A stretch of 64,000 nt of DNA from Lachnospiraceae bacterium (GTDB lineage Bacteria; Bacillota; Clostridia; Lachnospirales; Lachnospiraceae): NCBI GenBank assembly GCA_030825115.1, contig JAPJQL010000017.1, positions 1 to 64,000 on the forward strand, written 5' to 3'. Position numbers and translations under genes: made by a program. How positions within the stretch are numbered: position 1 is the first letter of the stretch; each line of letters opens with the position of its first letter. Of this stretch, positions 35,205-44,788 are shown in pieces. The notes beneath the pieces were generated by a model that saw only the letters and a list, made by a program, of their open reading frames with translations, did no database searches and had not been told where the DNA came from.

Positions 35205-36086
35205 ATGAGTTTCCTGTCTTACTTAATCAACGGCATCAGCCTGGGCAGCATTTACGCCATTATCGCCCTTGGGTATACGATGGTTTACGGCATCGCGAAG
35301 ATGCTGAACTTCGCCCACGGCGATATCATCATGGTAGGAGGGTTTGCCATCTTTACGGTTGTCAGCACCCTGAACCTGCCTCCCCTGCTTGGCATCCTGG
35401 TGGCGGTTGCCGTCTGCACGATTCTGGGCGTGACGATCGAGCGTGTGGCGTACAAGCCCCTGCGCGGCGCATCTCCCCTGGCGGTTCTGATCACGGCGAT
35501 CGGTGTCAGCTACCTTCTGCAGAATATTGCGCTTTTGATCTTCGGCTCCAACGCGCGCCAGTTCACATCTGTCGTGAATGTGCCGAGCCTGAAGCTGGCA
35601 GGCGGCCAGCTTACGATCAGTGGCGTTACCCTGGTGACGATCGCAGTCTGTATCATTATTATGGTGACCCTGACCACTTTTATCAACAAGACGAAGGTGG
35701 GACAGGCGATGCTTGCCGTGTCTGAGGACAATGGGGCTGCGACCCTGATGGGCATCGATGTGAATAAAACGATCGCGATCACCTTTGCGATCGGTTCGGC
35801 GCTTGCCGCGATTGCGGGAGCCCTGCTTTGCTCCACCTATCCTTCCCTGACTCCTTATACCGGATCGATGCCCGGCATCAAGGCGTTTGTTGCGGCGGTA
35901 TTCGGCGGGATCGGATCGATTCCGGGCGCTCTGATCGGCGGCATCCTGCTGGGTGTGATCGAGAACCTTTCTAAGGCGTATATCTCATCCCAGTTGTCGG
36001 ATGCGATTGTATTCTCGGTGCTGATCGTCGTACTGTTAGTCCGGCCGACCGGCATATTAGGGAAAAAGATGAATGAGAAAGTGTAG
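35205..36086 (+). CDS. livH: Branched-chain amino acid ABC transporter permease LivH
   Basis: First membrane subunit, 293 residues with about eight helices. The N-terminal block LINGISLGSIYAIIALGYTMVYGIAKMLNFAHG is the LivH hallmark. GAGAGGTG precedes ATG 35205. It is followed after 9 bp by livM. Confidence 0.94.
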   Translation: MSFLSYLINGISLGSIYAIIALGYTMVYGIAKMLNFAHGDIIMVGGFAIFTVVSTLNLPPLLGILVAVAVCTILGVTIERVAYKPLRGASPLAVLITAIGVSYLLQNIALLIFGSNARQFTSVVNVPSLKLAGGQLTISGVTLVTIAVCIIIMVTLTTFINKTKVGQAMLAVSEDNGAATLMGIDVNKTIAITFAIGSALAAIAGALLCSTYPSLTPYTGSMPGIKAFVAAVFGGIGSIPGALIGGILLGVIENLSKAYISSQLSDAIVFSVLIVVLLVRPTGILGKKMNEKV

Positions 36087-36095
36087 GGGTGTGTG

Positions 36096-37160
36096 ATGAA
36101 GAAGAATAAAATATTGATTCAGAACAGCATTACATACGCCATTGTGATCGGATGCTGGATTCTGATGCAGGCATTATCAATGAGCGGCAATATGACAAGT
36201 CTGTTGAAGGGACTTCTGGTTCCGCTCTGTACCTACGTGATCCTTGCCGTGTCCTTAAACCTGACGGTGGGGATTCTGGGAGAGCTGAGCCTGGGGCACG
36301 CAGGTTTTATGTGTGTTGGCGCATTTGCAGGCGCATTTTTTACAAAGAGCATGGAGAACGTGATTCCGAGCGTAGGCGTCCGCTTTGGCATCGCGCTGCT
36401 GATCGGAGCGGCGGTGGCGGGAATGTTTGGTATCCTGATCGGGATTCCGGTACTGCGGCTGAAAGGCGACTATCTGGCGATTGTGACCCTGGCGTTTGGT
36501 GAGATCATCAAGAACCTGATCAACGTGATGTATGTGGGAAAGGACAGCAGCGGTTTTCATTTTTCCATCAAGGATACGACTTCTCTCGGGATGGATGAGA
36601 CAGGCGTTGTCATCATCAAGGGAGCGCAGGGCATCACCGGAACACCGAAGGCGGCTACCTTTACCATCGGCATCCTTCTGGTGCTCCTCACGCTGTTTAT
36701 CGTGCTGAACCTGATCAATTCCAGGACAGGCCGCGCCATCATGTCGATCCGTGACAACCGGATTGCGGCGGAGTCTGTGGGAATCAACATTACAAAGTAT
36801 AAGCTGATGGCATTTTCTGTCTCCGCGGCGCTGGCAGGCGTTGCAGGCGTATTGTACGCCCATAACCTGTCTACCCTTGCGGCGACCCCGAAGAACTTCG
36901 GCTACAATATGTCCATTATGATCCTAGTGTTCGTGGTGCTTGGCGGTCTTGGCAATATCCGCGGCTCTATGATCGCCGCCGTAGTCCTGACTCTGCTTCC
37001 CGAGCTTTTGAGGGGCTTAAACAACTACCGTATGCTGATCTACGCCATCGTGCTGATCGCGATGATGCTGTTCAACTCAAGCCCCAAGGCGATCGAGATG
37101 CGGGCCGTATTTATGGATAAGCTGAAAAAGAAGAGACACGAGACAAAGGAGGCTGCATAA
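36096..37160 (+). CDS. livM: Branched-chain amino acid ABC transporter permease LivM
   Basis: Second membrane subunit, 354 residues. Motifs LSLGHAGFMCVGAFAGA and RDNRIAAESVGINITKYKLMAF (the ATPase-coupling loop) are typical. ATG 36096 with GGGGTG upstream is preferred to the GTG three bases earlier. livG starts 2 bp downstream of its stop. Confidence 0.94.
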   Translation: MKKNKILIQNSITYAIVIGCWILMQALSMSGNMTSLLKGLLVPLCTYVILAVSLNLTVGILGELSLGHAGFMCVGAFAGAFFTKSMENVIPSVGVRFGIALLIGAAVAGMFGILIGIPVLRLKGDYLAIVTLAFGEIIKNLINVMYVGKDSSGFHFSIKDTTSLGMDETGVVIIKGAQGITGTPKAATFTIGILLVLLTLFIVLNLINSRTGRAIMSIRDNRIAAESVGINITKYKLMAFSVSAALAGVAGVLYAHNLSTLAATPKNFGYNMSIMILVFVVLGGLGNIRGSMIAAVVLTLLPELLRGLNNYRMLIYAIVLIAMMLFNSSPKAIEMRAVFMDKLKKKRHETKEAA

Positions 37161-37162
37161 TC

Positions 37163-37921
37163 ATGGCTATGTTGGAAGTGAGAAATCTGGGCATCTCCTT
37201 TGGCGGTCTGAAGGCGGTGGATGACTTCAGTGTGACGATTGAAAAGGGCCAGCTCTATGGACTGATCGGACCAAACGGCGCAGGAAAGACTACGGTGTTC
37301 AACCTGCTGACCGGCGTCTACAAACCGGACAACGGGAGTATCCAGCTGGACGGGAAGAATATCACTGGAAAGAGGACGATCGACATCAATCAGGAGGGCA
37401 TCGCAAGAACCTTCCAGAACATCCGTCTGTTTAAGAATTTGAGCGTGCTTGACAATGTAAAGGTCGGGCTTCATAACCATTACAAGTATTCCACGCTGGA
37501 GGGAATCTTCCGTCTGCCAAAGTATTTCAGGACGGAAAAAGAGATGAATGAGCGTTCGATGGAGCTTTTGAAGGTGTTTGACCTGGATGGGGAATGCGAC
37601 TATAAGGCGTCAAACCTGCCTTATGGCAAGCAGAGGAAGCTGGAGATAGCCAGAGCGCTGGCGACGGAGCCGAAGCTCCTTCTGCTGGATGAGCCGGCGG
37701 CAGGCATGAATCCAAACGAGACGGCGGAGCTGATGGAGACGATCCGGTTCGTGCGGGACAATTTTGACATGACCATCCTGCTGATCGAGCATGATATGAA
37801 GCTGGTGTCGGGAATCTGCGAAAAGCTGACTGTGCTGAACTTTGGCCAGGTACTGATCCAGGGCGAGACATCGGAAGTACTGAACGATAAGCGGGTCATC
37901 ACCGCATATCTTGGCGAGTAG
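37163..37921 (+). CDS. livG: Branched-chain amino acid ABC transporter ATPase LivG
   Basis: ATP-binding subunit with Walker A GPNGAGKTT, signature region LPYGKQRKLEIARAL (LivG-type divergent signature), Walker B LLLLDEPAAGMNP and H-loop IEHDM. 252 residues. Confidence 0.95.
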   Translation: MAMLEVRNLGISFGGLKAVDDFSVTIEKGQLYGLIGPNGAGKTTVFNLLTGVYKPDNGSIQLDGKNITGKRTIDINQEGIARTFQNIRLFKNLSVLDNVKVGLHNHYKYSTLEGIFRLPKYFRTEKEMNERSMELLKVFDLDGECDYKASNLPYGKQRKLEIARALATEPKLLLLDEPAAGMNPNETAELMETIRFVRDNFDMTILLIEHDMKLVSGICEKLTVLNFGQVLIQGETSEVLNDKRVITAYLGE

Positions 37922-37935
37922 GAGGAGAGGACGAT

Positions 37936-38646
37936 ATGGCAATACTGGAAGTGAAAAATCTGGAAGTATACTACGGTGTGATCCAGGCGCTGAAAGGAAT
38001 CTCTTTTGACGTAAACCAGGGAGAGATCATTGCGCTCATCGGCGCGAACGGGGCGGGAAAGACCACGACGCTTCAGACCATTACCGGGCTGATTCCTTCA
38101 AAAAGCGGTACGATCGTCTATGACGGGAAAGACATTACAAAGGTGCCGGGACACAAGCTGGTCTATATGGGGATCGCCCATGTGCCGGAAGGCCGCCGGG
38201 TGTTTGCCCAGAGGACCGTACTGGAAAACCTGAAGCTGGGGGCTTACAGCCGCAGCGACAAGGACGAGATGGAAGAGACGTTAAAGATGGTCTATGGCCG
38301 TTTCCCACGTCTGGAAGAGCGGAAGAACCAGCTTGCAGGCACGCTTTCCGGCGGTGAGCAGCAGATGCTTGCGATGGGGCGGGCGCTGATGTCCCATCCG
38401 AAGCTGATCGTCATGGATGAGCCGTCGATGGGGCTGTCCCCGATCTACGTAAATGAAATCTTTGACATCATCCAGGAGGTGAACCGGGATGGCGTGACCG
38501 TACTTTTAGTTGAGCAGAATGCGAAAAAGGCGCTGTCCATCGCCCACCGGGCGTATGTCCTTGAGACGGGGAGCATTGTCCTGAGCGGGGATGCGAAAAA
38601 ATTGATGGATGACGACTCGGTAAAGAAGGCATATTTGAGCGAATAG
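37936..38646 (+). CDS. livF: Branched-chain amino acid ABC transporter ATPase LivF
   Basis: Second ATP-binding subunit, 236 residues. Walker A GANGAGKTT, signature LSGGEQQMLAMGRALM, Walker B LIVMDEPSMGLSP and H-loop VEQNAKKAL. It ends the operon, which is closed by the terminator at 38667-38699. Confidence 0.95.
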   Translation: MAILEVKNLEVYYGVIQALKGISFDVNQGEIIALIGANGAGKTTTLQTITGLIPSKSGTIVYDGKDITKVPGHKLVYMGIAHVPEGRRVFAQRTVLENLKLGAYSRSDKDEMEETLKMVYGRFPRLEERKNQLAGTLSGGEQQMLAMGRALMSHPKLIVMDEPSMGLSPIYVNEIFDIIQEVNRDGVTVLLVEQNAKKALSIAHRAYVLETGSIVLSGDAKKLMDDDSVKKAYLSE

Positions 38647-38666
38647 TCAGAAAATTGAGAGATTTG

Positions 38667-38699
38667 GAGGGGAAAGCAGTAGACTTTTCCCTCTTTTTT
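38667..38699 (+). terminator. Terminator of livHMGF
   Basis: GAGGGGAAAG pairs with CTTTTCCCTC (one G-U) around a seven-base loop and is followed by six T residues. Confidence 0.88.
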
Positions 38700-38748
38700 G
38701 TGGTAGAATAGACCTATCAATTTTAGTGACGAAATGGAGGGTTTATTC

Positions 38749-39987
38749 ATGAAGGGAAATGTAATCGTAGGACAGTCCGGCGGACCGACAGCAGTGATCA
38801 ATTCCAGCCTGGCAGGCGTATACCGTACCGCTATGGACCGCGGGGCAAAGAAGGTATACGGGATGATGTTCGGGATTCAGGGACTGCTGGATGAGCAGTA
38901 CGTGGATCTGTCTAAATATATCAGGAGCGAGCTGGATGTCGAGATTTTAAAGCGGACCCCGTCTGCATTTCTTGGAACCTGCCGTTATAAGCTGCCGGAT
39001 ATCCATGAGAATCAGGAGATTTATGTAAAAATCTTCGATATCCTCAACAAGCTGAATATCGAATGCTTTATCTATATCGGCGGCAATGATTCGATGGATA
39101 CCATCAAAAAGCTTTCTGACTATGCGATCCTGACGGGACAGAGCCAGAAGTTTGTGGGCGTGCCAAAGACGATTGACAATGACCTGGCCCTGACCGACCA
39201 CACACCGGGATATGGAAGCGCTGCGAAGTACATAGCGACCTCCACGAAGGAAGTCATCCGCGACGGCCTTGGCTTTTCCTACAAGAAAAAGCTGGTCACG
39301 ATCGTGGAGATCATGGGAAGGAACGCCGGCTGGCTGACAGGGGCTTCCGCCCTGTCTAAAGGCGAGGACTGCGACGGACCGGATCTGATCTACCTTCCGG
39401 AGCTGGTCTTTGACGTGGACAAATTTATTGCGAAAGTCAGAAAGCTTCTTGAGAAGAAAGATGTGGTCGTCGTGGCTGTGTCTGAGGGCATCAAGACGAA
39501 GGACGGCAAATATGTCAGCGAGCTTGGCGCAGGTTCCGACTATGTAGACGCTTTCGGCCACAAGCAGCTGACGGGTTCGGCAAGCTACCTTGCAGGCAGA
39601 GTCAGCGCAGAGATCGGCTGTAAGACCAGGGCTGTAGAATTCAGCACCTTACAGAGGAGCGCGGCACATCTGGCTTCCCGTGTGGATGTCAATGAGGCGT
39701 TCATGGTAGGCGGCGCAGCTGTAAAGGCGGCGGATGAGGGCGACAGCGGCAAGATGGTCGTCATTGACCGTGTGTCCGACGATCCGTACCAGTGCGCGAC
39801 CGGCATCTATGATGTCCATAAGATCGCCAACGGTGAGAAGCTGGTGCCGAGAGAGTGGATCAACAAGGAAGGCACCTACGTTACCGAGGAATTTATCGAT
39901 TATGTGCGGCCTCTGATCCAGGGCGATTACCCCTGCGTCATGGTCAACGGTATTCCGAGGCATCTGTATATGCCGTCAAAAAATTGA
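38749..39987 (+). CDS. 6-phosphofructokinase, PPi-type family
   Basis: 412-residue phosphofructokinase of the clostridial group related to PPi-dependent enzymes. N-terminal GQSGGPTAVINSSLAG, the GGNDSMDT nucleotide/phosphate site, PKTIDNDLALTDHTPGYGSAAKY catalytic block and IVEIMGRNAGWLTG are visible. The GGND sequence with Asp rather than Gly at the discriminating position points to pyrophosphate as donor. Start ATG 38749 has GGAGGG upstream. It would allow reversible glycolytic flux alongside fbp. Confidence 0.87.
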   Translation: MKGNVIVGQSGGPTAVINSSLAGVYRTAMDRGAKKVYGMMFGIQGLLDEQYVDLSKYIRSELDVEILKRTPSAFLGTCRYKLPDIHENQEIYVKIFDILNKLNIECFIYIGGNDSMDTIKKLSDYAILTGQSQKFVGVPKTIDNDLALTDHTPGYGSAAKYIATSTKEVIRDGLGFSYKKKLVTIVEIMGRNAGWLTGASALSKGEDCDGPDLIYLPELVFDVDKFIAKVRKLLEKKDVVVVAVSEGIKTKDGKYVSELGAGSDYVDAFGHKQLTGSASYLAGRVSAEIGCKTRAVEFSTLQRSAAHLASRVDVNEAFMVGGAAVKAADEGDSGKMVVIDRVSDDPYQCATGIYDVHKIANGEKLVPREWINKEGTYVTEEFIDYVRPLIQGDYPCVMVNGIPRHLYMPSKN

Positions 39988-40014
39988 TGCCGGACGAAAT
40001 ATTCCGATAAATTG

Positions 40015-40044
40015 CAAATAATCAGATTCCCCCTGGCATATACT
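40015..40044 (+). promoter_or_regulatory. Candidate sporulation (sigma-E-like) promoter of spoIVA
   Basis: CATATACT (40037-40044) resembles the sigma-E -10 (CATACAnT), 15 bp after CAAATAA (40015-40021), a weak match to the -35. No good sigma-A promoter is seen here. spoIVA is a mother-cell gene under sigma-E in relatives, which motivates the call. Confidence 0.35.
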
Positions 40045-40071
40045 TTATCAGTATAGCAAGGGGGTATCTTC

Positions 40072-41547
40072 ATGGAGAACTACAACGTATATAAGGATAT
40101 CAAAGCGAGGACCGGAGGCGAGATCTACATCGGCGTGGTTGGACCGGTGAGGACCGGCAAGTCCACCTTTATCAAGCGGTTCATGGAACGGCTGGTGCTG
40201 CCGGAGATGGAAGATGAACATAAGAAGACCCGTACCAGAGATGAGCTGCCCCAATCCTCCGCAGGCAAGACGATCATGACGACGGAGCCCAAGTTCATCC
40301 CGAAGGAGGCGGCTCTCATCCAGCTTGCTGACGGAATCCAGGCAAAGGTGCGGCTGATCGACTGCGTCGGTTTTATGGTGGACGGGGCGACCGGACATAT
40401 CGAGAATGAAAAAGAACGGCTGGTCAGGACACCCTGGTTCGATACGGAGATTCCCTTTACCCGCGCGGCAGAGATTGGGACCCGCAAAGTTATCAAGGAC
40501 CATTCTACCATCGGCATCGTCGTCACTACGGACGGTTCTTTTGGGGATTTAAAGCGGGAGGCTTACATAGGTGCGGAGGATACGGCTGTACAGGAGCTTA
40601 AGGCCATCGGAAAACCATTTATCATCCTTTTGAATTCCGACCGCCCCTATTCAGAAGAGACGCTGCGGCTGGCAAAGGAGATGCAGGAGCATCATGGCGT
40701 CACGGTCATGCCGGTGAACTGCGAACAGTTAAAGGAAGAGGATATCTTTTTGATCCTTGAGAAGGTCCTCAAGGAATTTCCGGTCACGGAAGTGGATTTC
40801 TTTATTCCCAAATGGCTTGAGATCCTGCCGTCTACCCACTGGCTGAAGGCACAGGTGGTACAAAAGGCAAAAGACCTGATGGGACGGGTACACCATATGA
40901 AGGATGTGCCTTCCGACTTATCCGACGGTACAGCGGAGGCGATCCGGACGATGAAAGTAGACCAGATGAACCTGTCGGACGGCAGCGTATCGGTGCAGGT
41001 CGGCATGGAAGACGGCTACTACTATCAGACACTGAGTGATTTTGCAGGAATTGATATTGAAGATGAATACCAGCTGATGCAAAAGCTCAGGGAACTGGCA
41101 TCCATGCAGACCGAATATGACAAGGTGCTGAACGCGCTGAACCAGGTCCGCATGAAGGGCTACGGCGTGGTGACACCGGACCGTTCAGAGATCATTCTGG
41201 ATGAGCCGCAGGTGATCAAGCATGGCAATAAATACGGAGTCAAGATGAAGGCGGAGGCGCCGTCCATCAACCTGATCAAAGCGCATATCCAGACGGAGAT
41301 CGCCCCGATCGTGGGAAGCGAGCAGCAGGCGGAAGACCTGATCTCTTACATGAAGGAAAATGCGAGGAACAGGGAGGATGGAATCTGGGATACCAATATC
41401 TTTGGAAAATCCATCGAACAGATTGTGGAAGACGGGATTCAGGCGAAGGTAAGCCAGATGACGGAGGACTGCCAGATCAAGCTGCAGGACGCCCTGCAGA
41501 AGATCATCAACGACAGCAATGGCGGCATGATTTGTATCATTATCTGA
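40072..41547 (+). CDS. spoIVA: Stage IV sporulation protein A (spore coat ATPase)
   Basis: Mother-cell ATPase that polymerises on the forespore as the base of the coat. Walker A is GPVRTGKST (about residues 23-31), preceded by the family block KDIKARTGGEIYIGVV; 491 residues, and the conserved C-terminal end terminates in GGMICIII. Its presence shows the organism belongs to an endospore-forming lineage. RBS AAGGGGG lies before ATG 40072. Confidence 0.96.
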   Translation: MENYNVYKDIKARTGGEIYIGVVGPVRTGKSTFIKRFMERLVLPEMEDEHKKTRTRDELPQSSAGKTIMTTEPKFIPKEAALIQLADGIQAKVRLIDCVGFMVDGATGHIENEKERLVRTPWFDTEIPFTRAAEIGTRKVIKDHSTIGIVVTTDGSFGDLKREAYIGAEDTAVQELKAIGKPFIILLNSDRPYSEETLRLAKEMQEHHGVTVMPVNCEQLKEEDIFLILEKVLKEFPVTEVDFFIPKWLEILPSTHWLKAQVVQKAKDLMGRVHHMKDVPSDLSDGTAEAIRTMKVDQMNLSDGSVSVQVGMEDGYYYQTLSDFAGIDIEDEYQLMQKLRELASMQTEYDKVLNALNQVRMKGYGVVTPDRSEIILDEPQVIKHGNKYGVKMKAEAPSINLIKAHIQTEIAPIVGSEQQAEDLISYMKENARNREDGIWDTNIFGKSIEQIVEDGIQAKVSQMTEDCQIKLQDALQKIINDSNGGMICIII

Positions 41548-41580
41548 TGGGATTTCAGAAGAAAAGCGAGGAGGGATTTT

Positions 41581-43185
41581 ATGAGGCTGATGTTTATTGG
41601 GGCGGATCATGAAGTGACGGGGAGCTGCCACTATCTGGAAGTGGGGGGCACAAAGCTTCTGGTTGACTGTGGTATGGAACAGGGGGCCAATATCTATGAG
41701 AATGAGGAAGTTCCTGTCCCTTATTCGGACATTGAATATGTGCTCCTGACCCATGCCCACATTGACCATGCGGGGCTGCTCCCGTTCATCTACGCGCGAG
41801 GCTTTCGGGGGAAAGTCGTGGCGACGGATGCCACCTGCGATTTGTGCAATATCATGCTGAAGGACAGCGCCCACATTCAGGAGATGGAGGCGGAGTGGAA
41901 GAACCGGAAGGCAAGGCGTGCCGGGCGGCCGGAGGTCGAGCCGCTCTACGAAATGAACGATGCGCTGGGACTTCTCACGCATCTGATGCCATGTGAGTAC
42001 AACGAGATTGTGGAGCTGAGTGAGAATATCCGGGTCCGGTTTACGGATATCGGTCATTTGCTTGGCTCTGCATCTATTGAAATCTGGATGAAAGAAGGGG
42101 AGACGGAGAAAAAGATCGTGTTCTCCGGAGATATCGGCAACAAGAACAAACCGCTGATCAAAGATCCCCAGTATACAAAAGAAGCTGATTATGTGGTGAT
42201 GGAATCCACCTACGGCGACCGCTTCCACAAAAAGGGCGCGGATCACATCACGGAGCTGGTCCGCATCGTGCAGGAGACCCTGGATGCGGGCGGCAACGTG
42301 GTGCTTCCGGCGTTTGCAGTCGGCCGTACCCAGGAACTGTTATACTTTTTCAGGCAGATTAAGGCGGCGCGCCTGATCCACGGTCATGAGAATTTTGAAG
42401 TCTACGTAGACAGCCCGCTGGCGGTGGAGGCAACCCATGTCTTCAAGGAAAATATGACAAGCTGCTATGATGACGAGACGAAGGAACTGGTGGAGCAGGG
42501 AATCAACCCAATCTCATTTCCGGGCCTTAAGCTTTCCGTCACCAGTGAAGAGTCCAGGAACATCAACTTTGATGCCAGGCCAAAGGTCATCATCTCTGCA
42601 TCTGGCATGTGTGATGCCGGACGGATCCGCCACCATCTGAAGCATAACCTGTGGCGCAAGGAGTGTACGATCGTCTTCGCCGGATACCAGGCGGAGGGGA
42701 CGCTGGGCAGGATCCTCCAGGATGGAAACCGGACGGTCAAGCTGTTTGGGGAGTCCATCGATGTAGAGGCGCGGATCGAGGAGATGCATGATATCAGCGG
42801 ACATGCCGACCAGAACGGACTGTTAGAATGGATCGGAGCCTTTGAAAAGAAGCCTCAGCAGGTTTTTGTGGTACATGGCAATGACAGCGTCTGCGACAGG
42901 TTTGCGGACCTCGTGACCGAACGCACAGGCATACCGGCAAGAGCGCCGTACTCCGGTGCAATCTATGATTTGAAAGAAGGCTGCTGGCTGCGTGAGACCG
43001 CCGGCATCCCGATTACGCCGAAGATGGCAGAGAGCACGAAGAAGGCGGCCGGCGTATTTGCAAGGCTTCTGGCGGCCGGAGAGCGCCTGCTTGGCGTGAT
43101 TGTCCGCAATGAAGGCGGAACAAACAAAGATCTTGCAAGATTTGCAGATCAGATCAACAATCTATGTGATAAGTGGGACAGATAA
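41581..43185 (+). CDS. MBL-fold beta-CASP RNA metallo-hydrolase
   Basis: 534-residue nuclease-like protein. Metal ligands appear as THAHIDHAG (HxHxDH), GHLLGSASIE and FSGDIGNKN; the beta-CASP part has VVLPAFAVGRTQELLY and ISASGMCDAGRIRHH, and the C-terminal His motif is DISGHADQNGL. Homologues process RNA 3' ends (CPSF73-like). An extra C-terminal region of about 80 residues follows the catalytic core. The gene lies 15 bp before rnhA. Confidence 0.9.
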   Translation: MRLMFIGADHEVTGSCHYLEVGGTKLLVDCGMEQGANIYENEEVPVPYSDIEYVLLTHAHIDHAGLLPFIYARGFRGKVVATDATCDLCNIMLKDSAHIQEMEAEWKNRKARRAGRPEVEPLYEMNDALGLLTHLMPCEYNEIVELSENIRVRFTDIGHLLGSASIEIWMKEGETEKKIVFSGDIGNKNKPLIKDPQYTKEADYVVMESTYGDRFHKKGADHITELVRIVQETLDAGGNVVLPAFAVGRTQELLYFFRQIKAARLIHGHENFEVYVDSPLAVEATHVFKENMTSCYDDETKELVEQGINPISFPGLKLSVTSEESRNINFDARPKVIISASGMCDAGRIRHHLKHNLWRKECTIVFAGYQAEGTLGRILQDGNRTVKLFGESIDVEARIEEMHDISGHADQNGLLEWIGAFEKKPQQVFVVHGNDSVCDRFADLVTERTGIPARAPYSGAIYDLKEGCWLRETAGIPITPKMAESTKKAAGVFARLLAAGERLLGVIVRNEGGTNKDLARFADQINNLCDKWDR

Positions 43186-43200
43186 GGAGACAGGAATACG

Positions 43201-43683
43201 ATGGCAAACGTTCAGATTTACACCGATGGTTCAGCGAGGGGGAACCCGGACGGACCGGGAGGATACGGCGTGGTTTTACAGTTCATGGACAGCAAGGGGC
43301 AGCTTCATGAGCGGCTGTTGTCGGCAGGATATCAAAAGACCACCAACAACCGGATGGAGCTGATGGCGGCAATCGTGGGGCTGGAGGCACTGAACCGCCC
43401 CTGCAATGTGGAACTGTATTCCGATTCCAAATACCTGACCGATGCGTTCAACCAGCGCTGGATCGACAACTGGGTGGCAAACAACTGGAAGCGGGGCAAG
43501 AGCGGACCGGTAAAGAATATCGATCTGTGGCAGCGGCTTCTGGCTGCTAAAGCACCGCACAATGTGACTTTCATCTGGGTGAAAGGACACGCGGGACATC
43601 CCCAGAATGAACGGTGTGACATGCTTGCCACGACGGCTGCAGATGGTACGGACCTTTTGGTGGATGAGGGGGCGGAAAATTAA
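43201..43683 (+). CDS. rnhA: Ribonuclease HI
   Basis: Removes RNA strands of RNA:DNA hybrids. Catalytic carboxylates are visible in IYTDGSARGNPDGPGG (Asp), NNRMELMAAI (Glu), LYSDSKYL (Asp) and NERCDMLA (Asp). 160 residues, with the WVKGHAGHPQNE loop. Cotranscribed with the beta-CASP nuclease. Confidence 0.96.
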   Translation: MANVQIYTDGSARGNPDGPGGYGVVLQFMDSKGQLHERLLSAGYQKTTNNRMELMAAIVGLEALNRPCNVELYSDSKYLTDAFNQRWIDNWVANNWKRGKSGPVKNIDLWQRLLAAKAPHNVTFIWVKGHAGHPQNERCDMLATTAADGTDLLVDEGAEN

Positions 43684-43794
43684 ATAAATCTTACAAAATA
43701 TTACTTCTTTCGTTTTTGTATTTTCTTTATTGGAAGATTATGTTATGGTAAGAAAAGCAGAATTTTCTGCCATTGACAGATAAGGAAAGAGCGT

Positions 43795-44754
43795 ATGAAA
43801 ACCAGAAGGATATGGATTGTAATCGTGGTGATCCTCATTGCGGGAGTTTGTTCCACCACATATACGAAACGCTATGTAGAAGAACGGGAAATGAGCGCAT
43901 CCATAAGGATGATGACAGAGGAGACCGGCGGTTCTGCCGGGGATGACGCTTGGGCAGCTGCAGAAGGAGCGCCGGATATGGCGATGCCGTATGCGGCAGC
44001 CGCAGAACCTGAAGGGGGTCGTGCGGCACAGAGGGCGGCCGCCGACAGTGCAGACCGGAGTACTGCCCCGAATGCTTCCGGACAAGCAAAAGAGCCGGCT
44101 CTGGCTGTGATGGAGGCATCTTTGCCGGGGGAGGAGACACAGGAAGGCGCAGCGGCAGCCCCGGCATCGTTAGATTCCGAAGGACTGCCCGCCGGCAATC
44201 CGATCCCGGAAGATTTACAGGCCGGAGCAGGTTCCCCGACGGCAGAGCAGAAAGCCGCAGTACCGTCCGGCGCACCACAGGCGAATGCGGCAGGCGCTCC
44301 GCTTTCGGGAACGGAATCAGCCATAGCGGAGACAGCCCCTCAAAATCAGACCGCAGTGATCGTTGCTGGCTCCGGTAAGGAGAAGGTACAGATCAGCTAC
44401 AAAACCCGTCTGGAGGAGCTGGATGCCCAGATTGAGCGCAACCGCAGGGCAGATTCGGAAAAGTCCGTGGCCAACTCCGCAAAGGTCCGCGCAGAGAATG
44501 AATTAAAGCTGTGGGAAGCAGAACTGGACGGCATCTTAAAGGCGCTGGCAGAACGTCTGGATTCCACCCAGGTTGAGGCTCTGTATACAGAGCAGCGGGA
44601 ATGGCGGCGGGAGAAGGAGGCAAAGGCCCTGGAAGCCGGAAAAAGGCAAAGTGGAAGCACTCTGGAAGAAGTAGAATATTCTGTGTCACTGGCAGAGAGC
44701 ACGCGGACGCGGGCTTATGAATTGGTGAAAGAGTATGAGGCAGTCCTGAAGTAG
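43795..44754 (+). CDS. Membrane-anchored protein with C-terminal LprI-like (DUF1311) domain
   Basis: 319 residues. An N-terminal transmembrane anchor (about 6-22) is followed by roughly 170 residues of low-complexity Ala/Gly/Pro/Glu-rich sequence, then a helical domain (about 225-319: LWEAELDGILKALAERLDS, EQREWRREKEAKAL, ESTRTRAYELV) that matches the LprI/DUF1311 pattern. LprI proteins of Gram-negatives and mycobacteria include a lysozyme inhibitor, but the role here is unproven. A possible promoter is TTGTAT-17 bp-TATGTT at 43716-43744. It marks the left edge of the accessory stretch. Confidence 0.68.
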   Translation: MKTRRIWIVIVVILIAGVCSTTYTKRYVEEREMSASIRMMTEETGGSAGDDAWAAAEGAPDMAMPYAAAAEPEGGRAAQRAAADSADRSTAPNASGQAKEPALAVMEASLPGEETQEGAAAAPASLDSEGLPAGNPIPEDLQAGAGSPTAEQKAAVPSGAPQANAAGAPLSGTESAIAETAPQNQTAVIVAGSGKEKVQISYKTRLEELDAQIERNRRADSEKSVANSAKVRAENELKLWEAELDGILKALAERLDSTQVEALYTEQREWRREKEAKALEAGKRQSGSTLEEVEYSVSLAESTRTRAYELVKEYEAVLK

Positions 44755-44788
44755 GGGCTGCTTTGTTTTGTTTTTTGGAGAAGGGGAC

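Noticed and set aside
35102..35725. 207-codon plus-strand frame overlapping livH
   Set aside because: Different frame of livH, starting inside the livK terminator region and rich in His/Arg/Pro as expected for an out-of-frame reading.
41185..42246. 353-codon minus-strand frame across spoIVA and the beta-CASP nuclease
   Set aside because: Spans the junction of two well-supported plus-strand genes; no domain features.
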